This document shows positions 17,882 to 26,154 of a stretch of DNA of 64,000 nucleotides, in pieces. The notes under the pieces were generated by a model. The model was given only the letters and a program-made list of their open reading frames with translations, did not search any database and had not been told where the DNA came from. Position 1 is the first letter of the stretch. Each line of letters starts with the position of its first letter. A program made the position numbers and the translations under genes. Source of the DNA: Streptomyces sp. SID8352 (GTDB lineage: Bacteria; Actinomycetota; Actinomycetes; Streptomycetales; Streptomycetaceae). The stretch spans positions 281,551-345,550 of the forward strand of contig NZ_WWGX01000022.1 in the NCBI RefSeq assembly GCF_009862265.1. The letters are read 5' to 3'.

Positions 17882-18805
17882 ATGGCCCTAGGAACCGCGT
17901 CCATCAGGACGGATCGCGCCCGTACTGTGCGTGACATGCTCGCCACCGGCAAGGCGACGTTCTCGTTCGAGTTCTCCGCGCCGAAGACCCCCAAGGGCGA
18001 GAAGAATCTGTGGAACGCGCTCCGCCGGGTGGAGGCGGTCGCCCCCGACTTCGTCTCCGTGACCTACGGCGCGGGCGGTTCGACCCGGGCCGGGACGGTC
18101 AAGGAGACCGAGCAGATCGTGGCCGACACCACGCTGACCCCGGTCGCCCACCTCACCGCCGTCGACCACTCCGTCGCGGAACTGCGCAACATCATCGGCC
18201 AGTACGCCGACGCCGGTATCCGCAACATGCTCGCGGTCCGCGGCGACCCGCCCGGCGACCCGATGGGCGAGTGGGTCCCGCATCCCCAGGGCCTCACCTA
18301 CGCCGCCGAACTGGTCCGGCTCATCAAGGAGTCCGGTGACTTCTGCGTGGGCGTGGCCGCCTTCCCGGAGATGCACCCGCGCTCCGCGGACTGGGACGCG
18401 GACGTGGCCCACTTCGTGGACAAGTGCCGGGCCGGCGCGGACTACGCGATCACGCAGATGTTCTTCGACCCCGAGTCCTACCTCCGGCTGCGCGACAGGG
18501 TGGTCGCGGCCGGCTGCGAGACCCCGGTCATCCCCGAGATCATGCCCGTCACCAGTGTGAGGATGCTGGAGAGGCTGCCCCGGCTGAGCACCGCGGCCTT
18601 CCCCGACGAGCTGAAAGAGCGCATCCTCGCGGCACGGGAGGACGCGGCCGCTGTACGCTCCATGGGGATCGAGTTCGCCACGGAGTTCAGCGCGCGGCTG
18701 CTGGCCGAGGGAGTGCCGGGTCTGCACTTCATCACGCTGAACAGTTCCACGGCGACCCTGGAAATCTACGAGAACCTGGGCCTGCACCAACCTCCGCAGG
18801 TCTAG
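17882..18805 (+). CDS. metF: 5,10-methylenetetrahydrofolate reductase
   Basis: Reduces methylene-THF to methyl-THF, the methyl donor for methionine synthesis. The 307-residue flavin-dependent (beta/alpha)8 enzyme shows [14 protein letters not shown], the catalytic Glu region, [62 protein letters not shown] and [11 protein letters not shown]. These match bacterial MetF. The ATG at 17882 is supported by the promoter spacing just upstream. A longer open frame would start inside that promoter. Confidence 0.95.
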   Translation: MALGTASIRTDRARTVRDMLATGKATFSFEFSAPKTPKGEKNLWNALRRVEAVAPDFVSVTYGAGGSTRAGTVKETEQIVADTTLTPVAHLTAVDHSVAELRNIIGQYADAGIRNMLAVRGDPPGDPMGEWVPHPQGLTYAAELVRLIKESGDFCVGVAAFPEMHPRSADWDADVAHFVDKCRAGADYAITQMFFDPESYLRLRDRVVAAGCETPVIPEIMPVTSVRMLERLPRLSTAAFPDELKERILAAREDAAAVRSMGIEFATEFSARLLAEGVPGLHFITLNSSTATLEIYENLGLHQPPQV

Positions 18806-18860
18806 ACCGGTCGCCAGTCGTGCGAGACACTGCACTGCGGCCACTGGGAGAGGGGCGTAC

Positions 18861-19844
18861 ATGGGCTGGACGGTCCTCTACATCGCGTTCGGCGGCGTCG
18901 CACTGTGGCTGCTGGGCGAGGTCCTGCTGCAGTACAAGGCGCGGCTGCGCTGGCGGCTGCTGGCCTTCGGCGGATTCCTCGGCGTCGTCCTCGGCGTCCT
19001 GATCCCGTCCGTGGTCGTCATCGCGCTGGGCGCGGCGGCGTTCGCGGTCGGCCAGACCTACGTCACCCTGTCCTTCCGCCGGGGCTTCGACTCCGGTTGG
19101 GCCGTCAACGCCCCCGCGGGCCTGGCCCGCAAGCGGCGCCGTCCCGAACGCGGGCGCCAGCAGCCGTCGCCGGAGGTCTCCGGCCCGGAGGCCGCCGACG
19201 CGCTGCACGACGCGCCGACCCAGCTCCAGGAGGCCGTTCCCGCTCCCGGCGCCCACGAGGGCCAGGGCCACGAGGAGTTCGACGGCGACGACGTGTTCAC
19301 CCCGGCCCGCCCGGCCGACGCGCCCGACGCCGGGACCACCTCCGTCTACGCGCCCCAGCCGATGCCGGACGACTCCGGCTCCTACGGCGTCTACGGCGGC
19401 GACCCCGGCTACGGCGGCGACCAGCAGCCGCAGCCGGCCGCCGCGCAGGGCGCCGACCAGTCCTACGGCTACGACTACCAGGGCTACACCGGCCAGGACT
19501 ACGGCTACGACAACAACGGGCAGCAGTACGCCGCCTACTCCGACCCGTACATCGGCACCAGCCACGGCTACGGCGGCGCCGCCTACGACACCGGCGGCTA
19601 CGCCGCCCCCGGCGGTGCCCCCCACGACCCGCAGGGCTACGGGCAGGACCCGTACGCCCCGGGCACCCCCGGCACGCCGGACGGTTACGCCGGGGAGACC
19701 CCGCCCGGCGGGGTGTGGGTCCCGCAGCAGCGCACCACCGACATCCCCTACGGCGGCGACCTCCCACCGGAGCAGCAGTACCCCTACCCGGGCGACGGGC
19801 AGCAGCGGAACCAGGGGTACGACGAGCAGCAGTACCGCTTCTGA
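18861..19844 (+). CDS. Membrane protein with long Tyr/Gly-rich disordered tail
   Basis: A protein of 327 residues with two hydrophobic segments in the first ~70 (about 5-23 and 33-62), then a basic stretch (LARKRRRPERGR) marking the cytosolic side, then some 230 residues of low complexity. The last ~150 are rich in Tyr, Gly, Gln, Asp and Pro, with motifs such as GGDPGYGGDQQPQ, YGYDYQGYTGQDYGYD and GGGVWVPQQRTTDIPYGG-like elements. No domain is recognised. The tail has the composition of a low-complexity, possibly phase-separating segment. GGGAGAGG precedes the ATG. Conserved position after metF is expected in streptomycetes. The function is unknown. Confidence 0.8.
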   Translation: MGWTVLYIAFGGVALWLLGEVLLQYKARLRWRLLAFGGFLGVVLGVLIPSVVVIALGAAAFAVGQTYVTLSFRRGFDSGWAVNAPAGLARKRRRPERGRQQPSPEVSGPEAADALHDAPTQLQEAVPAPGAHEGQGHEEFDGDDVFTPARPADAPDAGTTSVYAPQPMPDDSGSYGVYGGDPGYGGDQQPQPAAAQGADQSYGYDYQGYTGQDYGYDNNGQQYAAYSDPYIGTSHGYGGAAYDTGGYAAPGGAPHDPQGYGQDPYAPGTPGTPDGYAGETPPGGVWVPQQRTTDIPYGGDLPPEQQYPYPGDGQQRNQGYDEQQYRF

Positions 19845-19932
19845 CGGTCCGGCGCCCGCCCGGGACACGGGGGCCCGGCCCGGCGGTCGTCCCGGCGCGC
19901 CGGACGCCGCGGCCCCCGGGGACGCCCCCGGC

Positions 19933-21432
19933 TCACTGGGAGCCGCGGAACTCCGGCCCCTCCACGACGAGTCCGGCGACCAGTGCGCCCGACATGCCCG
20001 CGTGCGGCAGGCCGCCGCCGGGGTGCGACCAGCCGCCCACCGTGAACAGCCCCGCGATCCGCGTGCCGTTGGCCGGGCGCAGCAGCCGCCCACCGGCCGC
20101 CGCCAGCGCGGGCGCCGGCACCGCGCCGCCCGCCGCGCCCGTCTCCGCCGCGATGTCGGCCGGGGTGCGCGTCTCGTGCCACAGCAGGCGCTCGCGCAGC
20201 CCCGGGACCGCGCCCGCGGCGGCGGTGATCATACGCCCGGCGTGCGCCTCCGCCTCCCCGGCGCCGTCCGCGGGCACCACCGAGGTCAGCGTGACCGCCT
20301 CATGGTCCGGGTCCGGCACCGACCCGGGGTCACCGGGCCGCAGCACGGTGACCGTGGGGTGCTCGGGCGCCGACGGCACGGCACCGAACAGCGCCGCCAA
20401 CTCGGCGTCGCGGTCCGCCGCGTGCACCACCGTGCGGTGCGGCGTGCCCTCGGGACGCGCACCGCGCAGCGCCAGCAGCACCGTCAGCCGGCTCATCGCC
20501 CCCCCGGGTGCCGGGACGTCGCCCGCGCCGCGCGGCGGCACCGTCCCGCACAGGCGCTCCAGCGCGTCCGGCGCGACCCCGGCCACCACGAACTCCGCCT
20601 CCTCCACGGTCCCGTCGTCACCCGTCCGGACGCCCGCGACCCGGCCGTCCTCCACCACGATCCCGGTGACCCCGTGCCCGAAGCGGAACTCCACCCGCCG
20701 GGCCAGGCACCGCTCGTACACCGCCCGCGCCAGTTCCCGCATCCCACCGCGGACGTACCACATGCCGAAGGCGTACTCCATGTACGGCAGTACGGCCGCG
20801 TTGGCCGGGGCGGTGCGCGGGTCCAGCCCGTGCGCGAGGGCGTGGCCCTCCAGCAGCGCCGCCAGCCGGGGGTCCCGCAGCTCCCACGCCCCCACCTCGG
20901 CCAGCGTCCCGGCCCGGCGGGTGCGCAGCAGCCGCTTGTGGGGGACCGCCGGATAGGGCTCGCGTCCGGCCAGCACCTCCCAGTCGGGCCAGAGGGGCTC
21001 CTCCAGCAGGGGCCGCCGCGTCCGGTCCCAGGCCTCCCGGGCCCGGACCAGGAAGTCGCCCCAGCGCCGCCCCGCCGGCGCGCCCAGTGCCGCGTCCAGG
21101 GCGGCGACCACACCGGCGCGCGAGGCGTTGGGCAGCGACACGGCGGTGCCGTCGGCGAAGACGTGCCGCGCCGAGGGGTCGACCTGGACCAGGCCGACCC
21201 GCTCCTCCAGCGGCTCCCGGCCGGTCTTGACGAACAGATCGCGCCAGACCGCGGGCAGCGGCAGCAGCCCGGGGCCGGTGTCGAAGCGGAACCCGTCCCG
21301 CTCCACCCGGCGCACCGCTCCGCCGTACGTCTCCGTCCGCTCGTACACCGTCACCCGGTGGCCCGCGACGGCCAGCCGGGCGGCGGCAGCCATCGCGCCC
21401 GTCCCGGCGCCGATCACCGCAATCCGTGCCAT
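19933..21432 (-). CDS. Phytoene desaturase-like FAD-dependent oxidoreductase
   Basis: A 499-residue flavoprotein of the CrtI/NAD(P)-FAD amine-oxidoreductase type. It has an N-terminal dinucleotide motif MARIAVIGAGTGAMAAA, the second arginine-rich strand YERTETYGGAVRR, DTGPGLLPLPAVW, and the C-terminal FAD closure LFTVGGWSHPGGGLPHAGMSGALVA characteristic of carotenoid desaturases. No carotenoid cluster adjoins, so the substrate is unknown. The ATG at 21432 is chosen because the fold starts immediately. The open frame that extends to 22020 runs through repeats and another gene. Converges on the Tyr/Gly-rich protein gene. Confidence 0.85.
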   Translation of the reverse strand: MARIAVIGAGTGAMAAAARLAVAGHRVTVYERTETYGGAVRRVERDGFRFDTGPGLLPLPAVWRDLFVKTGREPLEERVGLVQVDPSARHVFADGTAVSLPNASRAGVVAALDAALGAPAGRRWGDFLVRAREAWDRTRRPLLEEPLWPDWEVLAGREPYPAVPHKRLLRTRRAGTLAEVGAWELRDPRLAALLEGHALAHGLDPRTAPANAAVLPYMEYAFGMWYVRGGMRELARAVYERCLARRVEFRFGHGVTGIVVEDGRVAGVRTGDDGTVEEAEFVVAGVAPDALERLCGTVPPRGAGDVPAPGGAMSRLTVLLALRGARPEGTPHRTVVHAADRDAELAALFGAVPSAPEHPTVTVLRPGDPGSVPDPDHEAVTLTSVVPADGAGEAEAHAGRMITAAAGAVPGLRERLLWHETRTPADIAAETGAAGGAVPAPALAAAGGRLLRPANGTRIAGLFTVGGWSHPGGGLPHAGMSGALVAGLVVEGPEFRGSQ

Positions 21433-21874
21433 GTGGGGGACCCTATCGGCCACCGGGAGCCGCCCCGGCCCGAGGGACCGGGTCCGGGTACCGGGCCCTG
21501 AGTAGCCGTACTCAGGGCCCGGGATGAGTACGGGCACGGATGGGGGAGGACCGTCCCGGAGGGGAGAGTGGGGGGTGACGGAGAGGGGCACTGCCCGGTA
21601 CCGGCGACACGGGGCGCCGGAGCGGGAGCGGGGCCGCGATCCGACGGGGGAGGCACGGGGGAGCAGGACGGCGCCGGCCCGCCGGAGGCCCGCGGGGGAC
21701 GCGGCCGCGGCGGGTCGGCGTTCCCGTCCGGGGCCGCGGTTCCCGCTCGCGGCCGGTGTTTCCCGTACCGGACCGCCGACCGCCGACCGCCGACCGCCGA
21801 CCGCCGACCGCCGACCGCCGACCGTCGGGCGCCGGGCGCGGGGAGCGCCCGGAGCGTCCCCGGCCCCGCGGCGT
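21433..21874. other. Intergenic gap carrying a microsatellite
   Basis: This 442-bp gap separates two minus-strand genes. Besides the 7-bp repeat at 21771-21826, it contains an inverted repeat, GGGCCCTGAG-TAGCCGTA-CTCAGGGCCC (21494-21521), directly upstream of the flavoprotein gene, with perfect 10-bp arms. No gene is visible; open frames here are repeat-driven. Confidence 0.6.
21771..21826. repeat. (GACCGCC)8 heptanucleotide microsatellite
   Basis: Eight head-to-tail copies of GACCGCC, the last with one substitution (GACCGTC), lie about 50 bp beyond the stop codon of the TetR gene. Because the period is not a multiple of three, copy-number change would shift any frame across it, but no gene spans it here. 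Confidence 0.92.
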
Positions 21875-22519
21875 TCAGGAGGGGGCGCCCACGCGTCCCT
21901 GGAGCAGCCGGGACAGCGCGGCGTGCACGTCGTCCAGGGAGCGCTCCGCCTGGAACGACTTCCAGTCCAGCGCGGCCACCAGCACCATGCCGACCAGCGC
22001 CGCCGCGGTGAGCTGCACATCGGTCTCCGGGCTGAACTCGCCGCCCGCCACCCCCGCCCGCAGCACGCCCTCCACCACCGCCACCGCCTCCTGCCGCACC
22101 ACCAGCAGCGTCGACTGCCAGGCGCGGTTGGTGCGCCACAGCTCGGCCACGTAGAGCTGGGTGAAGGCCGGGTAGCGGTCGATGAAGACCAGCCCCGCCC
22201 GGACCATCGCGTCCAGCGCGTCGACCCGGCCGCCGCCCTCCCGCTCGGTGCGCTCCGCCGCCTCCCGCAGCGACGCCGTGAGCAGCCCCACCCCGTGCCG
22301 CAGCAGTTCCTCGAAGAGGACGGACTTGCTGGAGAAGTTGTAGTAGACCGTGCCCTTGGCGACCCCGGCGCGCTCGGCGATCTCGTCCACGGTGGTCGCG
22401 GAGAAGCCCTGCTCGGCGATGAGGGTGACCGCCGCCTCGTAGAGCTTCTGCCGGGTGGCCTCGCGCCGGCCGCCGCCCGGCGGGGAGGTGCTGCTGCTGT
22501 CCATGGTCCCGATTGTCAC
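21875..22519 (-). CDS. TetR-family transcriptional regulator
   Basis: A regulator of 214 residues. The N-terminal TetR helix-turn-helix (about 22-68) reads ATRQKLYEAAVTLIAEQGF then TVDEIAERAGVAKGTVYYNF. The C-terminal ligand-binding part is helical and unassigned. It lies 34 bp downstream of the ABC/YhgE remnant on the same strand, the position normally held by the autoregulating TetR of YhgE-type export operons. The GTG at 22519 and the ATG at 22504 are both possible starts. The regulator appears intact even though its presumed target operon is decayed. Confidence 0.88.
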   Translation of the reverse strand: MTIGTMDSSSTSPPGGGRREATRQKLYEAAVTLIAEQGFSATTVDEIAERAGVAKGTVYYNFSSKSVLFEELLRHGVGLLTASLREAAERTEREGGGRVDALDAMVRAGLVFIDRYPAFTQLYVAELWRTNRAWQSTLLVVRQEAVAVVEGVLRAGVAGGEFSPETDVQLTAAALVGMVLVAALDWKSFQAERSLDDVHAALSRLLQGRVGAPS

Positions 22520-22553
22520 AGGAACCCCCCGCCCGCGGTCACCGAACGGATCA

Positions 22554-23360
22554 TCACAGGCTCGGCTCCGGGTGCGGCCGGTCCAGGGTCCACACCTGGC
22601 GGCGGAGGGCCGCCGGCGCGGTCGGCGCGAGGGCCGCCGCGGTGAACAGCGCCGGCACCGCGCACGCCTGCCACACCGGTACCAGGCCGCCGCCCGTGAT
22701 CAGACTGCGGAGCGCCTCGACGGCATGGCTCATCGGCAGGGAGGGGTGCAGCGCGTTGAAGAGGCCCGGACTCGTCCGCACCGGGTACGTGCCGCCCGCC
22801 GAGGTGGGCTGGAGCATCAGCAGGGCGAGCACCAGGACGCGCCCGGCCGCCCCGAAGCGGGCGTCGAGCCACCGCACGATCGCCGCGAAGCACGCCGACA
22901 CCAGGCACAGGAAGCCCACCGTCCCGGCCGCCCGGACCATCTCCGGGCCCACCGCCCAGTGCGGTACCGCCATCAGCGCCGTGGTCCGGAGGGCCCCGAG
23001 CGCCACCACCGGCAGCCGGCCGGTGCGGTCCGCCGGGTCAAGGCTCCCGCGGCGAGCGCCCCCCTGTTCAGCGGCGGGACCGGCATGTACGCCACCATGG
23101 CGCTGACCCGCCGCAGGGCGGCCATCCCCCGGGGCAGCCGCAGCCCGCCCACGACGGCCCGCCCCTCGGTGGGCCGTATCCGCCCGGTCAGCGTCAGCAG
23201 CGGCGCGGTGCGCCCCGAGCCGGACGGTCCCCGCACCGCGACCAGCGCCCCGGGCTCCGCGTCGAACGACACCCCCCGGAACGCCCAGCCGTGCGGCCCC
23301 CCGCACGCCGAGGCCGCGGGCCGTCACCTCCGGTCCGAACGGGCCGTCCACGGCCCCCAC
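22554..23360 (-). pseudogene. Decayed ABC ATPase / YhgE-Pip membrane protein fusion remnant
   Basis: Fragments of two adjacent genes survive in alternating frames. One frame gives the start of an ABC ATPase (FGPEVTARGLGVRG). After a frameshift a second gives VSFDAEPGALVAV, a Walker A-like GPSGSGRT and GGLRLPRGMAALRRVSA. This then runs directly into YhgE-like sequence (MVAYMPVPPLNRGALAAG). A second frameshift near 23030 returns to the first frame for the YhgE C terminus (LPVVALGALRTTALMAV to QVWTLDRPHPEPSL). The ATPase Q-loop, signature and Walker B are absent, as is most of YhgE. The simplest reading is an internal deletion fusing the two genes, followed by frameshifts. Not expected to be functional. 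Confidence 0.75.
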
Positions 23361-23411
23361 CCACTGCTCCGCCGGGACCGCGTGGACCTGCGGACGTCCC
23401 GATCCCGTTTT

Positions 23412-23426
23412 TGAACCGACTGGTCA
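23412..23426 (-). promoter_or_regulatory. Possible TetR-type operator upstream of the ABC/YhgE remnant
   Basis: TGAACCGACTGGTCA is an imperfect palindrome (ACC and GGT arms flanked by TGA and TCA) in an unusually A/T-rich stretch (23407-23440) just upstream of the decayed operon. It resembles operators of autoregulated TetR-exporter operons. The assignment is by position only. Confidence 0.3.
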
Positions 23427-23549
23427 GCGCAAAAACCAACCCGAACCCCCGATCAGGGCAAAGGCGCAGGTCGGAACGGATTGTCAGTGGCGCCCCCGAC
23501 GATGGACCCATGCGGCCCCGCGCCGTCACGCGACGACAGGAGGATCGTC

Positions 23550-24068
23550 ATGGCCCATTCGTCCGCGGCCGCCCCCCGGCGGCCCCACACGGCCGGCCCT
23601 GCCCCCTCACCGACCGGCCCGGCGAGCGACGTGCACCCCGTGCTCCGCCGGACCACCGCCCCGCCGGCCGCCCTGGACCTGCTCGCCCAGGCCCACGCCG
23701 ACCTCGAGGAGGCCGCCCGCCTCGAGACGCCGAACGAGCGCTACGCCACCGCCCACCTCGCCGCCCTGCGCACCGCCGCCGCCGTGCTCGCCGCCCGGGG
23801 CCGCCCGGAGGCCACCCCGAGGGCGCGGGCCCGCATCCGCAGCGCCTGGGAGGTGCTCCCGGAGATCGCCCCCGAGCTGGCCGAGTGGAGCGCGCTCTTC
23901 GCCTCGGGCGCCCCGCGCCGGGCCCGCGCCGAGGCGGGCATCCGGGGCGCGGCCGGCAGGCGGGACGCCGACGACCTGATACGGGACGCCGCGGTGTTCC
24001 TGCGCATCGTCGAACGGCTGCTGGTCCTCCAGCCCCTCCTGCCCCGCCCCCGCCCCGACGCGGGCTGA
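23550..24068 (+). CDS. SAV_6107-family HEPN domain protein
   Basis: A 172-residue, mostly helical protein. After a Pro/Ala-rich N terminus of about 45 residues, the conserved core (AALDLLAQAHADLEEAARLETPNERYATAHLAALRTAAAVLAARGRP) matches the actinobacterial SAV_6107 HEPN family. HEPN proteins include RNases, but the catalytic RxxxxH motif of HEPN nucleases is not evident here, so activity is doubtful. The ATG at 23550 has AGGAGG at good spacing, so earlier in-frame codons are unlikely starts. The methyltransferase and DUF3040 genes follow in the same direction. The role is unknown. Confidence 0.8.
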   Translation: MAHSSAAAPRRPHTAGPAPSPTGPASDVHPVLRRTTAPPAALDLLAQAHADLEEAARLETPNERYATAHLAALRTAAAVLAARGRPEATPRARARIRSAWEVLPEIAPELAEWSALFASGAPRRARAEAGIRGAAGRRDADDLIRDAAVFLRIVERLLVLQPLLPRPRPDAG

Positions 24069-24269
24069 TCCCGGCCCCCGGGCGGTCCCCGAGCGCGCGG
24101 GCCGGGCCCGGCCGCCGCGTACGCCGGCACCGTAGTGATCGGTCCGCCCGCCGGAGGCCATAGGGTGGGAGGTGCCTGAAACCGCCCTCCTTCCCGTGTC
24201 CGGGAGGGGCCGGCGGTCCGTTCGCTCCGCCCCTCCCGGAGGCGGTGCCGCGCCGAGGAGTCAACTGCC

Positions 24270-25118
24270 GTGCCGGACCCGATGCGCCAGCCCGCCCCGC
24301 ACCACCGGCCCCGGGCGGCGTCCCCGCGCTCCGACCCCTCCCGCCCCCGTGCCGCCCAGCGCACCGCCGTCGTCTGGGACGTCCTGCGGGACGCGGTCGA
24401 CCGCCGGACCGGGGCCACCGGCCGCCCCTCGCTGGACGTCCTGGACACCGGCGGCGGCAGCGGCAGCCTCGCGGTGCCCCTGGCCGCCCTCGGCCACCGG
24501 GTCACCGTCGTCGACCCGAGTCCCAACGCCCTGTTCGCCCTGGAGCGCCGTGCCGCCGAGGCGGGCGTCGCCGACCGGGTGCGGGGCGTCCAGGGGGACG
24601 CCCGCGGCCTCTTCGAGGTGGCCGAGCGCGGCGGCTACGACGTGGTGCTCTGCCACGGCGTGCTGGAGTACCTGGACGACCCGGCCGAGGGCGTCCGCAA
24701 CGTGGTGGCCGCCCTGCGCGCCGAGGGCGTCCTCAGCCTGCTCGCCGCCGGTGTCGGCGGAGCCGTGCTCGCCCGGGCCCTCGCCGGGCACTTCAAGGAG
24801 GCCCGGCACGCCCTCGGCGACCCGAACGGACGGTGGGGCGAGGGTGACCCGGTGCCGCACCGCTTCACCGCCGAGGAGCTCACCGCGCTGGTCGGGGACG
24901 CGGGCCTGCGGGTCGCGGCCGTGCACGGCGTGCGGATCTTCACCGACCTCGTGCCCGGCGGCCTCGTCGACAACGAGCCCGGCGCCCTGGACGCCCTCCT
25001 GGAGCTGGAGGCCGCGGCGGCCGGACTCGCCGCCTTCCACTCCATGGCCACGCAGCTCCACGTGCTGGGCGAGACGGAAGGGGCCCAGGAGGCGCCGGAT
25101 GCCCGGGCCGCCGGCTGA
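24270..25118 (+). CDS. Class I SAM-dependent methyltransferase
   Basis: A 282-residue Rossmann-fold methyltransferase. Motif I is VLDTGGGSGSLAVPLA (SAM-binding glycines), motif II the acidic VTVVDPSPNAL, then QGDARGLFE and the post-motif YDVVLCHGVLEYLDDP typical of UbiE/COQ5-like small-molecule methyltransferases. The C-terminal part (VPHRFTAEELTALVGDAGLRV) is also family-like. The substrate cannot be told. Starts with GTG at 24270; an in-frame ATG at 24282 is the alternative. Confidence 0.88.
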   Translation: MPDPMRQPAPHHRPRAASPRSDPSRPRAAQRTAVVWDVLRDAVDRRTGATGRPSLDVLDTGGGSGSLAVPLAALGHRVTVVDPSPNALFALERRAAEAGVADRVRGVQGDARGLFEVAERGGYDVVLCHGVLEYLDDPAEGVRNVVAALRAEGVLSLLAAGVGGAVLARALAGHFKEARHALGDPNGRWGEGDPVPHRFTAEELTALVGDAGLRVAAVHGVRIFTDLVPGGLVDNEPGALDALLELEAAAAGLAAFHSMATQLHVLGETEGAQEAPDARAAG

Positions 25119-25384
25119 GGTACGCCGCTGAGCAGCGGCGCGGCGGCAGATGGAGTACGACACAGGCCGCCCGAACCGCGGCCGGGCGCCGTATGATCGA
25201 AGGACACCATCCGGCATGACGGGTCGGCCGCTGGGGAATGGGAACTTCAGCGAGCCGGCGTGCGCATGGCGGAAACCGGTTGGCCAATTGGCGCAGAGGG
25301 GCGGGTTTCACGGGGGCGATTCCCTGCCTATCCTGAAGAGACCCCCCCGGGTCGCCCCGGCGACTGCACGATGAGGAGGACTCC

Positions 25385-25786
25385 GTGCCGCTCTCGGAGC
25401 ACGAGCAGCGCATGCTCGAGCAGATGGAGCGAGCGCTCTACGCCGAAGATCCCAAGTTCGCGTCGGCGCTCGAGGGAAGCGGGCTGCGCACGTACACCCG
25501 ACGGCGGGTCTACCAGGCGGTCGCGGGCTTCCTCGTGGGTATTGCGCTCCTCATGGCCGGAATGGTCGCCCAGCAGGTCTGGCTGAGTGTCGTGGGCTTC
25601 CTGGTCATGCTGGGGTGCGCGGTCCTCGCCGTGACCGGCTGGCGCAAGGCGCCCAAGCCGGGCGAGCAGCCGGCGGCCGGAGCCGGGCCGCAGGCGGGCC
25701 CCCAGGCGCGGCAGCGGCGCTCGGTGATGGACCGCATCGAGGAGCGCTGGCAGCGTCGCCGCGACGAACAGCAGGGCGGCCAGTAG
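25385..25786 (+). CDS. DUF3040 small membrane protein
   Basis: A 133-residue membrane protein found widely in actinobacteria next to dcw-region genes. The N-terminal MPLSEHEQRMLEQMERALYAEDPKFAS is the DUF3040 signature. Two transmembrane helices follow (about 45-63 and 67-85). The C-terminal third is hydrophilic, with Gln and Arg clusters. The GTG start at 25385 has GAGGA upstream. The function is unknown. A strong hairpin terminator follows 24 bp after the stop. Confidence 0.9.
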   Translation: MPLSEHEQRMLEQMERALYAEDPKFASALEGSGLRTYTRRRVYQAVAGFLVGIALLMAGMVAQQVWLSVVGFLVMLGCAVLAVTGWRKAPKPGEQPAAGAGPQAGPQARQRRSVMDRIEERWQRRRDEQQGGQ

Positions 25787-25809
25787 CCGCCCGCATCCCG
25801 TCACGTCGT

Positions 25810-25844
25810 GAGGGGGCGACCACCGCGAAGGTGGTCGCCCCCTC
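25810..25844 (+). terminator. Intrinsic terminator after the DUF3040 gene
   Basis: A perfect 15-bp stem (GAGGGGGCGACCACC / GGTGGTCGCCCCCTC) with loop GCGAA, 24 bp past the stop codon. There is no T run, as usual in this genus. The following 250 bp up to 26091 hold nothing I can identify. Confidence 0.85.
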
Positions 25845-26091
25845 CACGCGTGCCGGTGCCCCCGCGCACATGCCGGACGGCGCCGAACGCTCACCGCTCC
25901 CCGGCCCCGGACAGCCCAGGGGGCCACTGGCCATCCCGGTGCGGCATCCACCGGCTCGCCCCGGGGGAGGGCCGGCCCGCCCGGGACCGCATCCGCCCGG
26001 AACCACCGACAGCCTCGGGCGGGCACCACGCCCCGGCCACCGGCGGGCGCCGCCGTCACGGGAAGCCGCCGCCCGGGGCTTCCGAGCACCA

Positions 26092-26146
26092 GGGGGCCGC
26101 AGCCCGGGGCCTCCGGCCCCTGGTGCCCCGGGCGCCTGCGGCCCCC
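26092..26146 (-). terminator. Terminator of the moxR-DUF58-transglutaminase operon
   Basis: GGGGGCCGCAG (26092-26102) pairs with CTGCGGCCCCC (26136-26146). Inside it CCCGGGGC (26103-26110) pairs with GCCCCGGG (26125-26132). This extended hairpin lies just beyond the 3' end of the minus-strand operon (26155). Confidence 0.65.
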
Positions 26147-26154
26147 GGCGCTCC

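Noticed and set aside
19847..19905. GTCCGGCGC/GCGCCGGAC inverted repeat between convergent genes as a terminator
   Set aside because: Nine base pairs around a 41-base loop is too weak to support.
21568..22011. Plus-strand frames encoding a 7-residue repeat protein (ADRRPPT units)
   Set aside because: Driven by the 7-bp microsatellite, overlapping the TetR gene antisense, with no ribosome-binding site or family match.
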